Below are positions 19,168-28,366 of a stretch of 64,000 nt of DNA, piece after piece. Numbering within the stretch: the first letter of the stretch is position 1; each line of letters opens with the position of its first letter. Made by a program: the position numbers and the translations under genes. This stretch comes from Saprospiraceae bacterium. Lineage in GTDB: Bacteria; Bacteroidota; Bacteroidia; Chitinophagales; Saprospiraceae. The stretch covers positions 4,137,204 to 4,201,203 of the forward strand of contig JADJPZ010000004.1 in assembly GCA_016713025.1 (NCBI GenBank), in the 5' to 3' direction. A model generated the notes under the pieces. That model did no database searches. It worked only from the letters and a program-made list of their open reading frames with translations, and was not told the origin of the DNA.

Positions 19168-19563
19168 ATTAGATACGGCTAAATTCGGGAACCATCGCCT
19201 TGATCATAAGAAAAATCTACTTATAATAGATCCATCATTCAACACTAAACATAACACCAGATCAATGTTGTGGACACTTTTTGCACCTTTTTCCTTTTTT
19301 GTACTTTTTACAGCATTTTTTGAGATGAAATTCTACCATCTGGTGGTTATGATCAAGTACTGTCAATGGAAAATAACTAAAACCTATCCGCTCTGATAAC
19401 TCTGGTTTTATGGGGTAGTGGTTACTGTCTCGAAGAGAATTCGTAAAAATTGTCTTTATTTAGACTAATTATAAACACTGCAAATGTACACCTACATTCT
19501 CTTTTCAACAAATTTAGTTAATTTTTTTTAATTTTTTATAGATTTTGATTTGGGTATCAAATA

Positions 19564-19590
19564 AAAAATTTAACTTCGAGTTAAATTTTT
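19564..19590. promoter_or_regulatory. Perfect palindrome just upstream of the acyl-CoA dehydrogenase gene
   Basis: Twelve-base arms (AAAAATTTAACT and its complement) flank a TCG loop and end 15 bases before the ATG. It is AT-rich, so it is a weak terminator. Its position fits an operator or a leader hairpin of the downstream gene. Confidence 0.4.
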
Positions 19591-19604
19591 AAATTAGTAT
19601 ATTT

Positions 19605-21416
19605 ATGGCAAAATATATGTGTTTGGACACGTTGAGGTTTTTGCTTCATGATGTCCATGATATCAATGAGCTTTTTCAATTGGAAAAGTATGCAGATTAT
19701 GATTCTGAAGCAGCTGACATCTTGCTGGATTCTGCAAAAGCATGGGGTGATCAGGATTTTTACCCTTACTTCAGAGAGATGGATGAGAAGCCGGTGTACT
19801 ACAAAGATGGCAAAGTCCATTCGCACCCGATACTTAAAAAAATATTTGCCACAGCAGGCGAAAATGGTTGGATTGGACACTATTTTGACTACTCTGATGG
19901 TGGCTCTCAGATGCCGTACATGCTTGCCAACGCTGCAAATCACATCATAGAATCTGCCAATAATCACATACCGGGTTACCTTGGTCTCACATCCGGATCA
20001 GCTCACCTGATCACCAATTATGGCAGTGAAGACATCAAGCAAAAATTTGTGCCAAAAATGTTGTCCGGTGTATGGGGCGGAACGATGGCCTTGACTGAAC
20101 CACAAGCCGGTAGTTCGCTGTCAGATATAGTTACTTCAGCCACTCCTTTACAAAGTGGAACATACAAAATCAAAGGGCAGAAGATATTTATCTCAGGAGG
20201 AGATCATGAGGCGGTAGAAAATTTTGTACACCTTACTCTGGCGCGTATTGACGGAGCACCTTCAGGTACCAAAGGAATTTCTCTTTTTGTCGTCCCGAAA
20301 TTCAGACCTAATGATTCCGGCCAATTGGAGTATAATGATGTACATGCTGTTGCTGATTTTCAGAAATTGGGCCAGAGAGGGTATAGTACTGTCCACCTGG
20401 CGTATGGTGAGAAGGATGATTGTTTAGGGTACATCGTAGGTGAGCCCAACCAGGGTTTGAAATATATGTTTCAGATGATGAATGGTGCTCGTATCGATGT
20501 CGGCATGTCTGCCACATCTACAGCCACTGCGGCTTATTATGCTTCTTTGCAGTATGCTCACGAGCGTCCGCAGGGTCGTAAGATATTGAATACAGGTAAA
20601 AAAGATGTCACAGAAGGTCAGACCCTGATCATCAATCATCCGGATGTAAGGCGTATGTTGTTACTTCAGAAAGCCATCAATGAAGGATCATTGAGTCTGC
20701 TGATAGAATGCTCCAAACACGCTGATCTTGCCCATAATGCAGAAGGTGATAGAAAACAAAATCATCATTTACTCCTGGAATTATTGACACCTGTGGCAAA
20801 AACATATCCGTCAGAAATGGGAAGAGTGGCAGTAAACAATGGACTTCAAATATTGGGAGGCTATGGATTCTGTATGGATTTTCCATTACAACAATATCTC
20901 AGAGATATGCGCATCATGTCCATATATGAAGGGACTACCGGCATCCAATCCCTTGACCTTCTTGGCAGAAAGATACCTCTGGAAAATGGCAAGGCACTTC
21001 AGCTTCTGACAGAAGATATCAAAAAAACCATTTCACAGGCTAAAAATCACGAAGCCCTTTCTCCGTTTGCAGATATACTTGCAGGAAAAATGGGAGAAAT
21101 ACAGCAAGCATTGGGCTATCTGATGCCATATGCCATGCAAGGAGATTTTGAAAACTATCTGGCTGATGCCACCATTTTTATGGAGATGGCTTCCACGATC
21201 ATAATAGGCCACCAATGGCTGAAAATGGCAAATGAGGCAACAAAAAAGCTTAGTGAAAACAATAAAAAATTTGAAAAGGCATTTTATGAAAGTAAGATTT
21301 ATACTATGAAATTTTACTATAAATATGAAATGCCAAAAACAAAGGCACATCTTGAAACTTTAACATCATCAGAAAAGTTAACAATAACTAATGAGACTAA
21401 TAATTTATATTTTTGA
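19605..21416 (+). CDS. Acyl-CoA dehydrogenase (long form, FadE/DmdC-like)
   Basis: FAD-dependent enzyme that introduces the alpha-beta double bond in acyl-CoA during beta-oxidation or a related thioester pathway. 603 residues, the long subfamily with an extra C-terminal helical domain. It starts MAKYMCLDTLRFLLHDVHDI, the usual N-terminus of this subgroup. FAD/substrate motifs include MALTEPQAGSSLSD and KIKGQKIFISGGDH. The catalytic Glu is in YEGTTGIQSLDLLGRK (about residue 442). The chain-length preference is not evident. It is followed after 21 bases by an SCP2-domain protein, which may bind the acyl-CoA or lipid substrate. Confidence 0.92.
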   Translation: MAKYMCLDTLRFLLHDVHDINELFQLEKYADYDSEAADILLDSAKAWGDQDFYPYFREMDEKPVYYKDGKVHSHPILKKIFATAGENGWIGHYFDYSDGGSQMPYMLANAANHIIESANNHIPGYLGLTSGSAHLITNYGSEDIKQKFVPKMLSGVWGGTMALTEPQAGSSLSDIVTSATPLQSGTYKIKGQKIFISGGDHEAVENFVHLTLARIDGAPSGTKGISLFVVPKFRPNDSGQLEYNDVHAVADFQKLGQRGYSTVHLAYGEKDDCLGYIVGEPNQGLKYMFQMMNGARIDVGMSATSTATAAYYASLQYAHERPQGRKILNTGKKDVTEGQTLIINHPDVRRMLLLQKAINEGSLSLLIECSKHADLAHNAEGDRKQNHHLLLELLTPVAKTYPSEMGRVAVNNGLQILGGYGFCMDFPLQQYLRDMRIMSIYEGTTGIQSLDLLGRKIPLENGKALQLLTEDIKKTISQAKNHEALSPFADILAGKMGEIQQALGYLMPYAMQGDFENYLADATIFMEMASTIIIGHQWLKMANEATKKLSENNKKFEKAFYESKIYTMKFYYKYEMPKTKAHLETLTSSEKLTITNETNNLYF

Positions 21417-21437
21417 ACAATCTAAAATTTTTAATGA

Positions 21438-21731
21438 ATGAGTATTGAATCTATTTTTTCAGCTATTACCACACAAGCTGCCAATGTAGCTCCATTTGGA
21501 GCAAAGTTAAAATTTGTGATGGGTGATGATATCATTTTGATCGACGGTACCGGTGATTCCAATGTGGTAAGCAATGAAGATGCAGAAGCCGGGTGCACAA
21601 TCACTATGGACGCAGATACATTTACAGAACTCAAAAGCGGATCACTAAATCCTATGATGGCTGTCATGTCAGGTAAGATAAAAATCAAGGGAGATATGGG
21701 TCTGGCTATGAAACTGCAAGCGCTGATATAA
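21438..21731 (+). CDS. SCP2 sterol-binding domain protein
   Basis: 97 residues, a single SCP2 lipid-carrier domain. Visible features are an N-terminal helix, the strand FVMGDDIILIDGTGD, the conserved DAEAGCTITMDADTF segment, the LKSGSLNPMMAVMSGKIKIKG turn, and the C-terminal helix MKLQALI. Such domains bind fatty acyl chains or other lipids in a hydrophobic tunnel. It lies immediately behind the acyl-CoA dehydrogenase and before a strong terminator, so the two genes form an operon. The carrier could present substrate to the dehydrogenase; this is inferred from position only. Confidence 0.88.
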   Translation: MSIESIFSAITTQAANVAPFGAKLKFVMGDDIILIDGTGDSNVVSNEDAEAGCTITMDADTFTELKSGSLNPMMAVMSGKIKIKGDMGLAMKLQALI

Positions 21732-21747
21732 CCAGATACATTTTAGA

Positions 21748-21790
21748 GAATGAAGGTTTCCTTGTCATCAGGGAACCTTCATTCTTTTTA
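21748..21790 (+). terminator. Rho-independent terminator after the SCP2 gene
   Basis: Arms GAATGAAGGTTTCC and GGGAACCTTCATTC pair almost perfectly around a short loop and are followed by TTTTT. It starts 17 bases after the stop codon. Confidence 0.85.
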
Positions 21791-21893
21791 TGCTATTGAA
21801 GTTTTTTAGGTTGTATCCCAAAATTACACTATATCATATAATTCTTAAGTTCTGAATTTAGTGAATTATCCTAATAGTTAGTTAGGTGTTTAA

Positions 21894-21944
21894 GGGTGGG
21901 ACTTCTCAAGCGTAGCTTGACAGGCTCTTTAGGGAATGAGGGTT
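21894..21944. repeat. 51-base direct repeat, left copy flanking the IS110 element
   Basis: Begins GGGTGGGACTTCTCAAGCG and contains the small hairpin TCAAGC-GTA-GCTTGA. It matches 23676-23726 with two differences. The 22000-22199 stretch also has a GGCG/CGCC hairpin and two copies of a CTTGATAC...GATATCG motif but no gene. Confidence 0.75.
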
Positions 21945-22199
21945 ATTGGGAAGGTAATTTGGCTTTTCTTACCCCTGCCCCTTATATGTTTGCATTTTAA
22001 AAATTAATGGTTTCAAGATAAACAAATAATTTATAACTTGGCGGTTGAAGGGGAACACCCCTTGATACTTAGATATCGTCCTTTAGTGTCCCTTTCGCCA
22101 AGCTTAATCATGAGGTATAACTTGATACATTGATATCGTATAATATAAGGGAATGTAAGGCTTGACACTTTTTTTAACACATTTTAAAGTAATTTATGT

Positions 22200-23581
22200 A
22201 TGAAAGTTGGATTTGGAGGACTGGACGCAAGTAAAGGTTATTGTGATTTCAGTTTAATTTCGAAGGGTAATGAATTTACCAATCGCAGGATGAATTTTAT
22301 TGATAATCAATCCGGTCTTGATGAACTCAAAAGTCTTATCACAGGCACTTTTGTCTATTGATAAAATTTATTTGGCTATTGAAAGTACCGGTGGGTATGA
22401 AAACAATTGGTATAATCAATTGGTAAGTTTTGATAAGCGAATCATCATGTTCAGGATTAATCCGTTGCGGACACATCATGAGTCAAAAAAGAATATGCAT
22501 CGCAATATTAATGACGCCATCAGTAGTGAAATTATAGCTAGGCATGTATCTGAAAATTATGAGGAACTAGAGAAAGCCAAGCCTAGATCCTTACATTTTT
22601 ATACTGCGAAACAGATGCACAAAACTATACAAGGATTTATTAAACAAAAGACGAGAAATATCAACCAACTTGAGAAAGTAGTGTATAGTTGTATTCCTGG
22701 TCTTTTAACTTTTAGTAAAAATGGCATGCCAAAATACATGTATAAAGTACTTCAAAAGTATCCATCAAAGGCAAAGATATTAAATGCGAAAACAGCTTCA
22801 TTGGCTAAAATCAAAGGGTTAACCATGGAGAAGGCTGAGGCCATCCAAAAAGCGGTGAAGCTAGATTCAGGGTCGGGTAATACGATACTTACTGAGCTAA
22901 ATATTAAAACATTGGCCCAAACTATTAACTTATTCTCCACCCAGATCAAAGAACTTCAATCAGAGCTTGCTAAACACGGAGCCAACGACTTAGCGGATTT
23001 CTTAGTCACAATTCCTGGTTGCGGCATCGAGTCAGCAGTGTCATTAAGCATAGAAATAGAAGATATAAATCGATTTAACAGTGCCGCATCACTTTGTTGC
23101 TATTTTGGAGTACACCCAGAAAACCATACAAGTGGTGATATATCAAAGAAACCTAAAATGAGCAAAAAGGAAGTAGTTCATATAGGGGTACAATATACAT
23201 GGTAGCTAAAAATGCGATTATGTATGACCCTTATTTTAAAGAGGTATATTCAAATCAAAGAGCGAAAGGTAAGACCTATAACGATGCTTTAGGTGTAATA
23301 ATGAACAAGTTAACAAGAGTGATCTATGGTATGCTTACAAACAAAGAGGCATACGATTCATCAAAACCTAAAACAAAAAAAACAAACCAGTAGACGCAGA
23401 TCAGCAAATAGAGAAGTTGGAAAAAGAAACCGCAGATTATAAGGCAGAGCTAGAAAAGATGCAAAACGCACCAGTTTCTCGAAGAGCAGAAAATAAAATA
23501 AAAAAGGCAATGGAAGAGTCTCAAAACTCAATTGAAGAGTTGCGCACGAGATCAAAACCATTACCAAGTGCAAACATATAA
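22200..23581 (+). pseudogene. IS110-family transposase with three apparent frameshifts
   Basis: IS110 enzymes are DEDD transposases that insert by a site-specific, bridge-RNA-guided route. The start at 22200 gives MKVGFGGLDASKGYCDFSL, with the first catalytic Asp in LDASK. The frame shifts near 22340, continuing as IDKIYLAIESTGGYENNW. The C-terminal transposase_20 domain follows (TIPGCGIESAVSLSIEI, CYFGVHPENHTSG). A second shift near 23185 leads into YMVAKNAIMYDPYFKEVY. A third, in an A run near 23380, leads into a lysine/glutamate-rich tail ending at 23581. A whole protein would be ~455 residues. As written it is inactive; the shifts may be real decay or indel errors. Confidence 0.8.
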
Positions 23582-23601
23582 ATTTGTTTGCACTTGGTAA
23601 T
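23560..23601. terminator. 16-base-arm hairpin over the IS110 transposase stop codon
   Basis: ATTACCAAGTGCAAAC and its exact reverse complement flank a 10-base AT loop that contains the stop codon, and TAAAAAA follows. It may end transcription, or be part of the element's right-end non-coding RNA structure. Confidence 0.6.
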
Positions 23602-23675
23602 AAAAAACACCGCCAAATATTATAAAATCAACGGTATAACTAAAGGGGAATTCAGCGCTTATATTAGGAGAATTT

Positions 23676-23726
23676 GGGTGGGACGTCTCAAGCGTAGCTT
23701 GACAGGCTCTTTAGGGATTGAGGGTT
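23676..23726. repeat. 51-base direct repeat, right copy flanking the IS110 element
   Basis: Second copy of 21894-21944 (GGGTGGGACGTCTCAAGCG...), same orientation and same hairpin, two mismatches. The pair suggests either a duplicated target-like repeat or a unit carried with the element. Confidence 0.75.
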
Positions 23727-23781
23727 GCGGGCAGTTTAAACGATTTCAGTGCAAAAATGGGATACACCCGTTTATTATGAT

Positions 23782-24837
23782 TTATATCTTCTCTTTATAA
23801 AAAACGAAACTTTCTTCAATGACATCCGGAAGTATAGGCACATCAAAACAAGCATGTCCGACCGAATCCAATAAAGCAAACCGAATATTGCCGTTTACAT
23901 TCTTTTTATCCGTCCGCATGATTTTGATCAGGTCAGAAGCTGGCTTTACATATTTCGGATGATGTCCATAGATTCTCATGATCGAGTTTCTGATTTCAAA
24001 CAACTCATTTTCAGAAATTTTGCCTACCCTATAGGATAAAAATGATTCACTTACCATTCCGATGGCGATCGCCTCACCGTGGAGAAGAGGTGTACTGCTG
24101 TCCATCCAGTATGACTCTACTGCATGACCTATAGTATGGCCGAAATTAAGAATTTTCCTAAGCCCCTTTTCATAAGGATCTTGTTCGGTCACATTCTTTT
24201 TGATGAGTACAGAATCGTACACCAACTCTTCAAAATCCAGACTGTTGATATTCGTATTACCGGACAGGTTTTCCCATGCTTTTTTGTCAGCGATCAATCC
24301 ATGTTTCAATAGTTCAGCATAACCACTTCTCATTTGGACATAAGGAAGTGTCTGCAAGAATTCTGTGAATATACAAACTGCCGAAGGATCCTGAATGAGT
24401 CCTACCATATTTTTAAATCCCATGTGGTCCACGCCAAGTTTACCACCAACCGATGCATCCACCTGACTCAGCAAAGTAGTCGGAACCTGTATAAACCGGA
24501 TGCCTCTCATATACGTAGCAGCACAAAATCCGCCAAGATCCCCTATGACACCACCTCCCAGGTTGATCAAAAGAGAGTGTCTGTCTGCCCCATGTTGCAT
24601 AAGTTTGGTCCACACAAGCTGACAGGTCTGTATAGTTTTGTTTTGTTCTCCGGAAGGTATCCTGATGATTTGAGCTTCCAGGTGCAGATTTTCGAGCAAA
24701 TGAAGTAAACAGTATTTCTCTGTGTTTTCATCAACAATAATAAAAACATTGGATGGAGACAATCTTTCGGTGATCTCCGAAAATGCTTGCCAATTATTGA
24801 TATAAATCGGATAATTTTTACACTGAATTTTTTTCAT
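23782..24837 (-). CDS. aroB: 3-dehydroquinate synthase
   Basis: Second enzyme of the shikimate pathway, converting DAHP to 3-dehydroquinate with NAD and a divalent metal. 351 residues, normal length. The NAD-binding region includes IPSGEQNKTIQTC. The metal and substrate motifs are GGGVIGDLGGFCAATYMRG, PTTLLSQVDASVGGK, the SGYAELLKHGLI metal-ligand Glu, and NFGHTIGHAVE with the metal His. It lies opposite to the IS110 element, with ~50 bases to the flanking repeat. No other shikimate gene is adjacent; aroA is at 4.7 kb. Confidence 0.95.
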   Translation of the reverse strand: MKKIQCKNYPIYINNWQAFSEITERLSPSNVFIIVDENTEKYCLLHLLENLHLEAQIIRIPSGEQNKTIQTCQLVWTKLMQHGADRHSLLINLGGGVIGDLGGFCAATYMRGIRFIQVPTTLLSQVDASVGGKLGVDHMGFKNMVGLIQDPSAVCIFTEFLQTLPYVQMRSGYAELLKHGLIADKKAWENLSGNTNINSLDFEELVYDSVLIKKNVTEQDPYEKGLRKILNFGHTIGHAVESYWMDSSTPLLHGEAIAIGMVSESFLSYRVGKISENELFEIRNSIMRIYGHHPKYVKPASDLIKIMRTDKKNVNGNIRFALLDSVGHACFDVPILPDVIEESFVFYKEKI

Positions 24838-25443
24838 TAAATATCAACTTAATCTGGATATAAATAGAACTATCTATTAATTTTTGACAAAAATGAGTAC
24901 CTGATATCAATAAATTTATTGGACATGGTATCATGGTCTGCTGACTCGCTTTTCAAAAAAAGTGAAGTCAGCCTGTAAAAAAAGTCATTGATTGATTTAA
25001 GCATAAATGAACAGCAGTATTTAAATAAATTATATTTTTGATACAATCCTATTCTTATCAAAGACGCAAATGAATAAAAAAGTAACAAGAATACAAAATT
25101 ATATTATAAAATTATTTATATGAAAGTAATTTGATAGAAAAATTAATTCTACTTTGTCTCCTTCAAAAATCTAAGTCAATTACACTTTGATCAAATTGTA
25201 ATCACCAGAAAACCTGATATTTTTCATGTTTAAGATTCCTTATAATGGCGACAGAATTATTTTTATAATAAAGTCATGTGTATCATCGTCTTTATAAAAA
25301 TAAATTCTCGTCGGTATAAATTTATGGGTAAATTAGGGTCACAACTGTTGGGTTAACCCAACAGTTTTCCAATCAATCGGAAAGTCCGTATAAAATAGAA
25401 TTAAGCCAGATGCAAATGTATTTCAATAATTTTTATCCCAAAA
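24838..25443. other. 606-base gap with two palindromes and no gene
   Basis: No convincing reading frame is present. A hairpin at 24940-24972 has arms GCTGACT/AGTCAGC. A 24-base perfect palindrome at 25343-25366 (AACTGTTGGGTTAACCCAACAGTT) could be a terminator for the leftward monooxygenase operon or a protein-binding site. The aroB promoter must also be here. Confidence 0.5.
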
Positions 25444-25743
25444 TTATACCACATCGATAAATTCTTCAAGAGAAAACGCCATAGGCTTAGTATTGAAAAG
25501 CAATTTTGTTTTTTGCCAGGTAGATTTAAAAAGTTCTGAATTCCTGTATTTTTCCAGATCATCATTGGATTTCCACAAACTGTAGGTATAAAAGACATTT
25601 TGATGAAGATGGTCTCTGTAAAGTCTCAGACCCTGACATCCTTCAAATGCTCTGATGAGACTTTTACTGTTTTCAAAAATTTCTATAAAATCTTCGACTT
25701 TGTCTTCAGAGAATGACAGCCTTACTATTCGCAATATTCCCAT
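25444..25743 (-). CDS. Antibiotic biosynthesis monooxygenase (ABM)-fold protein
   Basis: 99 residues, a small ferredoxin-like alpha/beta dimeric barrel of the ABM family. Visible are the first strand LRIVRLSFSE, helix DFIEIFENSKSLIRAFEGCQG, strand LRLYRDHLHQNVFYTYSLWKS and the helix with LEKYRNSELFKSTW. Members include quinol monooxygenases and heme-degrading enzymes; no heme-ligand pattern stands out, so the substrate is unknown. It starts four bases after the SAM adenosyltransferase stop codon, so the two are almost certainly co-transcribed. Confidence 0.85.
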   Translation of the reverse strand: MGILRIVRLSFSEDKVEDFIEIFENSKSLIRAFEGCQGLRLYRDHLHQNVFYTYSLWKSNDDLEKYRNSELFKSTWQKTKLLFNTKPMAFSLEEFIDVV

Positions 25744-25747
25744 ATGA

Positions 25748-26517
25748 TCAGTAAAAGTTGATTTGAATCATTTCATTTTTTGAAAGATTGAGCATGCTCG
25801 CAGCTCTGTCCATATTGATGGCGATCTCCAGATAACCTGCCGAGTTAAAAAATGCCAATACATCACCTATAGCTACATCACCATAATCCTTGCTCAGAAA
25901 AGTGATCGGATCATTGGGTTTGTAATACAATTCGAATCTTCTGTTATTTCGGACCTTTTCAAAGGTTTCTGATTTGAGATTGACAATGATGTTGCCAAAA
26001 TGATCGATGTGGATGATGGTTGCTCGTATTTGACTGGATGTAATGACGGGTTGGATTTTCAGTTTAAGGTTAAGGTTTTCTGCTTTCTGTCCGATCTCAT
26101 CCAATGGAAGTCCGTGACCAATATACGCTGCAGCATGGGAAAATATTGCATTTACAGAAGAGTTTCCATTGTCCGGCGGTTGGATCACAAAAACATCTTC
26201 TTTATCCATATCATCAAAAATAAGGCTGAAGACACCGTTGTCAGGTCCGATAAAATACTGCTCTTCTCTCCTAAAACATAAGTAGCGGCTTTTTCTTTTG
26301 TAATTACAATTGACAGCAACGATATGGATACTCCCGGCCGGAAAGGATGGAATACAATTAGACAGGTAATATGACGCCTGGATAATATCATACTGGTCAA
26401 TATAGTGACTGACATCAATGAGGAAAAATCGCTTTTGCCAGTAAGAATCGAAGCCTTGAGTTCTGCGACATAATAATCTTTAGAACTATAATCTGTGGTC
26501 AAAGAAACTAATTGCAT
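25748..26517 (-). CDS. S-adenosyl-L-methionine hydroxide adenosyltransferase (DUF62), one apparent frameshift
   Basis: Splits SAM with water to adenosine and methionine. The family also contains SAM-dependent halogenases. The start at 26517 gives MQLVSLTTDYSSKDYYVAEL with the conserved Asp. Near 26420 the frame is lost after KSDFS (one C apparently missing in TTTTTCC). The shifted frame continues LIDVSHYIDQYDIIQASYYL, then FIGPDNGVFSLIFDD, the family active-site segment. The C-terminal domain has IDHFGNIIVNL and YLEIAINMDRAASMLNL. About 256 residues if whole, normal for the family. It forms an operon with the ABM protein. Confidence 0.82.
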
Positions 26518-26580
26518 TAAAAGTCGTTGTTTAGCTGAAAAATTTAATCACACATTTCTAAGAAATCTAAAAAATCCCTA

Positions 26581-26588
26581 TAATTTTG
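26581..26588 (+). promoter_or_regulatory. -7 box upstream of phoH
   Basis: TAATTTTG fits TAnnTTTG and lies ~110 bases before the phoH start. The leader between them is AT-rich without clear structure. Confidence 0.4.
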
Positions 26589-26697
26589 TGCAAAGTAAAT
26601 AAATATTAAAAATATATTAAAGTTTTTTACAATATATAATTTAATTAAACACTGATTTTCAGCAACTAATAATCATAATCTAAAATTTGTAATCATA

Positions 26698-27738
26698 TTG
26701 AGTGAAGTAATATTAACCATTGATGGCATAGACCCATTAGATCTGTACGGTGAAAACAACAACAAACTGAATCTTCTCAAAAAGGCTTATCCTGAAGTAC
26801 AAATAACATCCAGAGGCAATCAGCTCAAACTCATAGGTGAAAAAAAAGGAACCGAAGAAGTAAAGTCCAAACTGGAAATCATGGTAAAAATGATACTGGA
26901 CAAACATGACTTTTCTACTCAGGTAGTCGAGGATTTGCTGGTAAGTGACCATGCTGCAGACAACAAAATAAGCCAGCACTCATCAGGAGGTGTCATAGTA
27001 TATGGCAAAAACGGCTCTCCCATAAAAGCGAAGACCAAAAATCAAAAGTTGCTTGTAGAGTGCTCTGAAACCAACGATATAGTATTTGCCATCGGTCCGG
27101 CAGGGACAGGAAAGACATACACTGCCGTAGCTTTGGCCATAAGAGCACTTAAATCAAAACTTGTAAAAAAGATCATTCTTACCAGACCTGCAGTCGAAGC
27201 GGGCGAGCATCTTGGATTTCTCCCGGGAGATATGAAGGAAAAAGTAGACCCATACCTCAGACCACTTTATGATGCTCTCGACGATATGCTGCCGGCAGAA
27301 AAACTCAACTTTTTTATTACCAATCGGGTGATCGAAGTAGCACCATTGGCATTTATGCGTGGGCGGACGCTGGACCATGCTTTTATCATCCTTGACGAAG
27401 CTCAAAACTGCACTACCACACAACTCAAGATGTTTCTCACGAGGATAGGACCAAGTGCAAAAGCCATCATCACAGGAGATTTGTCACAGATAGACCTACC
27501 GGGACATCAGAAGTCCGGACTAAGAAAAGCCTTGCAAATACTTGCTCCCATCGATGGTATAGGCCAACTGTATCTGAGTTCAGAAGATGTAGTAAGACAT
27601 AGGCTAGTCAAGGAAATCATCAAATCTTACGACCTTGCCGACGAAGCCGATGAAGCTGAAAAAATCAGAATTCGTGAAGCCAAAGATGCCGCTGCTGAAG
27701 CCTTAAAAACAGATCAGAACACAGAAATTAGATCATAA
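26698..27738 (+). CDS. PhoH-family ATPase (PhoH/PhoL)
   Basis: Cytoplasmic P-loop ATPase linked to RNA metabolism and ribosome assembly; PhoL partners with YbeY in many bacteria. 346 residues. An N-terminal KH-like segment (residues 1-90) precedes the ATPase core with Walker A GPAGTGKT at 133-140 and Walker B FIILDEAQNCT. Sensor-like motifs are TGDLSQIDLP and SSEDVVRHRLV. The start codon is TTG at 26698; there is no better in-frame ATG, and MSEVILTIDGIDPLDLYGEN is the usual N-terminus in relatives. The OsmC gene starts one base after its stop, indicating an operon. Confidence 0.9.
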   Translation: MSEVILTIDGIDPLDLYGENNNKLNLLKKAYPEVQITSRGNQLKLIGEKKGTEEVKSKLEIMVKMILDKHDFSTQVVEDLLVSDHAADNKISQHSSGGVIVYGKNGSPIKAKTKNQKLLVECSETNDIVFAIGPAGTGKTYTAVALAIRALKSKLVKKIILTRPAVEAGEHLGFLPGDMKEKVDPYLRPLYDALDDMLPAEKLNFFITNRVIEVAPLAFMRGRTLDHAFIILDEAQNCTTTQLKMFLTRIGPSAKAIITGDLSQIDLPGHQKSGLRKALQILAPIDGIGQLYLSSEDVVRHRLVKEIIKSYDLADEADEAEKIRIREAKDAAAEALKTDQNTEIRS

Positions 27739-27739
27739 C

Positions 27740-28177
27740 ATGACATCAAAAATCGTTTACACAGGAAACCTTCGCACTGAATGTACACACCTGAAATCGG
27801 GACAAACCATCATCACAGATGCACCGGTTGATAATAACGGCAAGGGAGAGGCTTTTTCGCCTACCGATTTAGCCACAACATCCTTGGGTAGTTGTATGAT
27901 TACCATCATGGGTATCTCGGCCAGAAATCATGAAATTGATATAGATGGAGCTACCCTTGAAGTCACAAAACACATGGCATCAGATCCTCGCAGGATCTCC
28001 GGCATAGACATCAAGGTCAATATGCCCCAAAGATCCTATACTTTAAAGGAGAAAAAAATCCTGGAAAAAGCAGGGAGAACTTGTCCTGTAGCTTTCAGTC
28101 TGCATCCCGATATCGTTCAGAATATAGAATTTGTGTGGTATGACGATAGGATAGACATTCAGCAATCAATGTGCTAG
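27740..28177 (+). CDS. OsmC family peroxiredoxin-like protein
   Basis: 145 residues. OsmC/Ohr proteins reduce organic hydroperoxides with two cysteines, here Cys52 in LGSCMIT and Cys115 in GRTCPVAFSL, both in the conserved places. The EAFSPTDLATTSLGSC segment is typical of the YhfA-like OsmC branch common in Bacteroidota. It is expected to be cytoplasmic and dimeric. It is tightly linked to phoH (one base between stop and start). The 189-base gap after it contains the promoter of the next operon. Confidence 0.9.
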   Translation: MTSKIVYTGNLRTECTHLKSGQTIITDAPVDNNGKGEAFSPTDLATTSLGSCMITIMGISARNHEIDIDGATLEVTKHMASDPRRISGIDIKVNMPQRSYTLKEKKILEKAGRTCPVAFSLHPDIVQNIEFVWYDDRIDIQQSMC

Positions 28178-28267
28178 TCATAATTTTTTTATAGCATAGA
28201 ATTTTTCCATTAAAAAAAGTATGTTTAATTTTCATGTTTGAACGAAGGAACATACTCAAAAATAAAT

Positions 28268-28297
28268 TTTGAAATGTGATTATATGTAATAACTTTG
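28268..28297 (+). promoter_or_regulatory. Promoter of the aldehyde dehydrogenase / GMC / quinone reductase run
   Basis: TTTG at 28268-28271 and TAACTTTG at 28290-28297 are 18 bases apart, a close match to the Bacteroidota consensus. The first gene starts 70 bases downstream. Confidence 0.55.
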
Positions 28298-28366
28298 TTT
28301 AAAATATTGTTACGCAGGTGCCCTTGATTTATCAAAATTTTTAAACAATCTCAACATTTATACAAC

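Noticed and set aside
24870..25088. 72-codon minus-strand frame between aroB and the ABM gene
   Set aside because: Composition is that of random AT-rich DNA and no start signal or family is evident.
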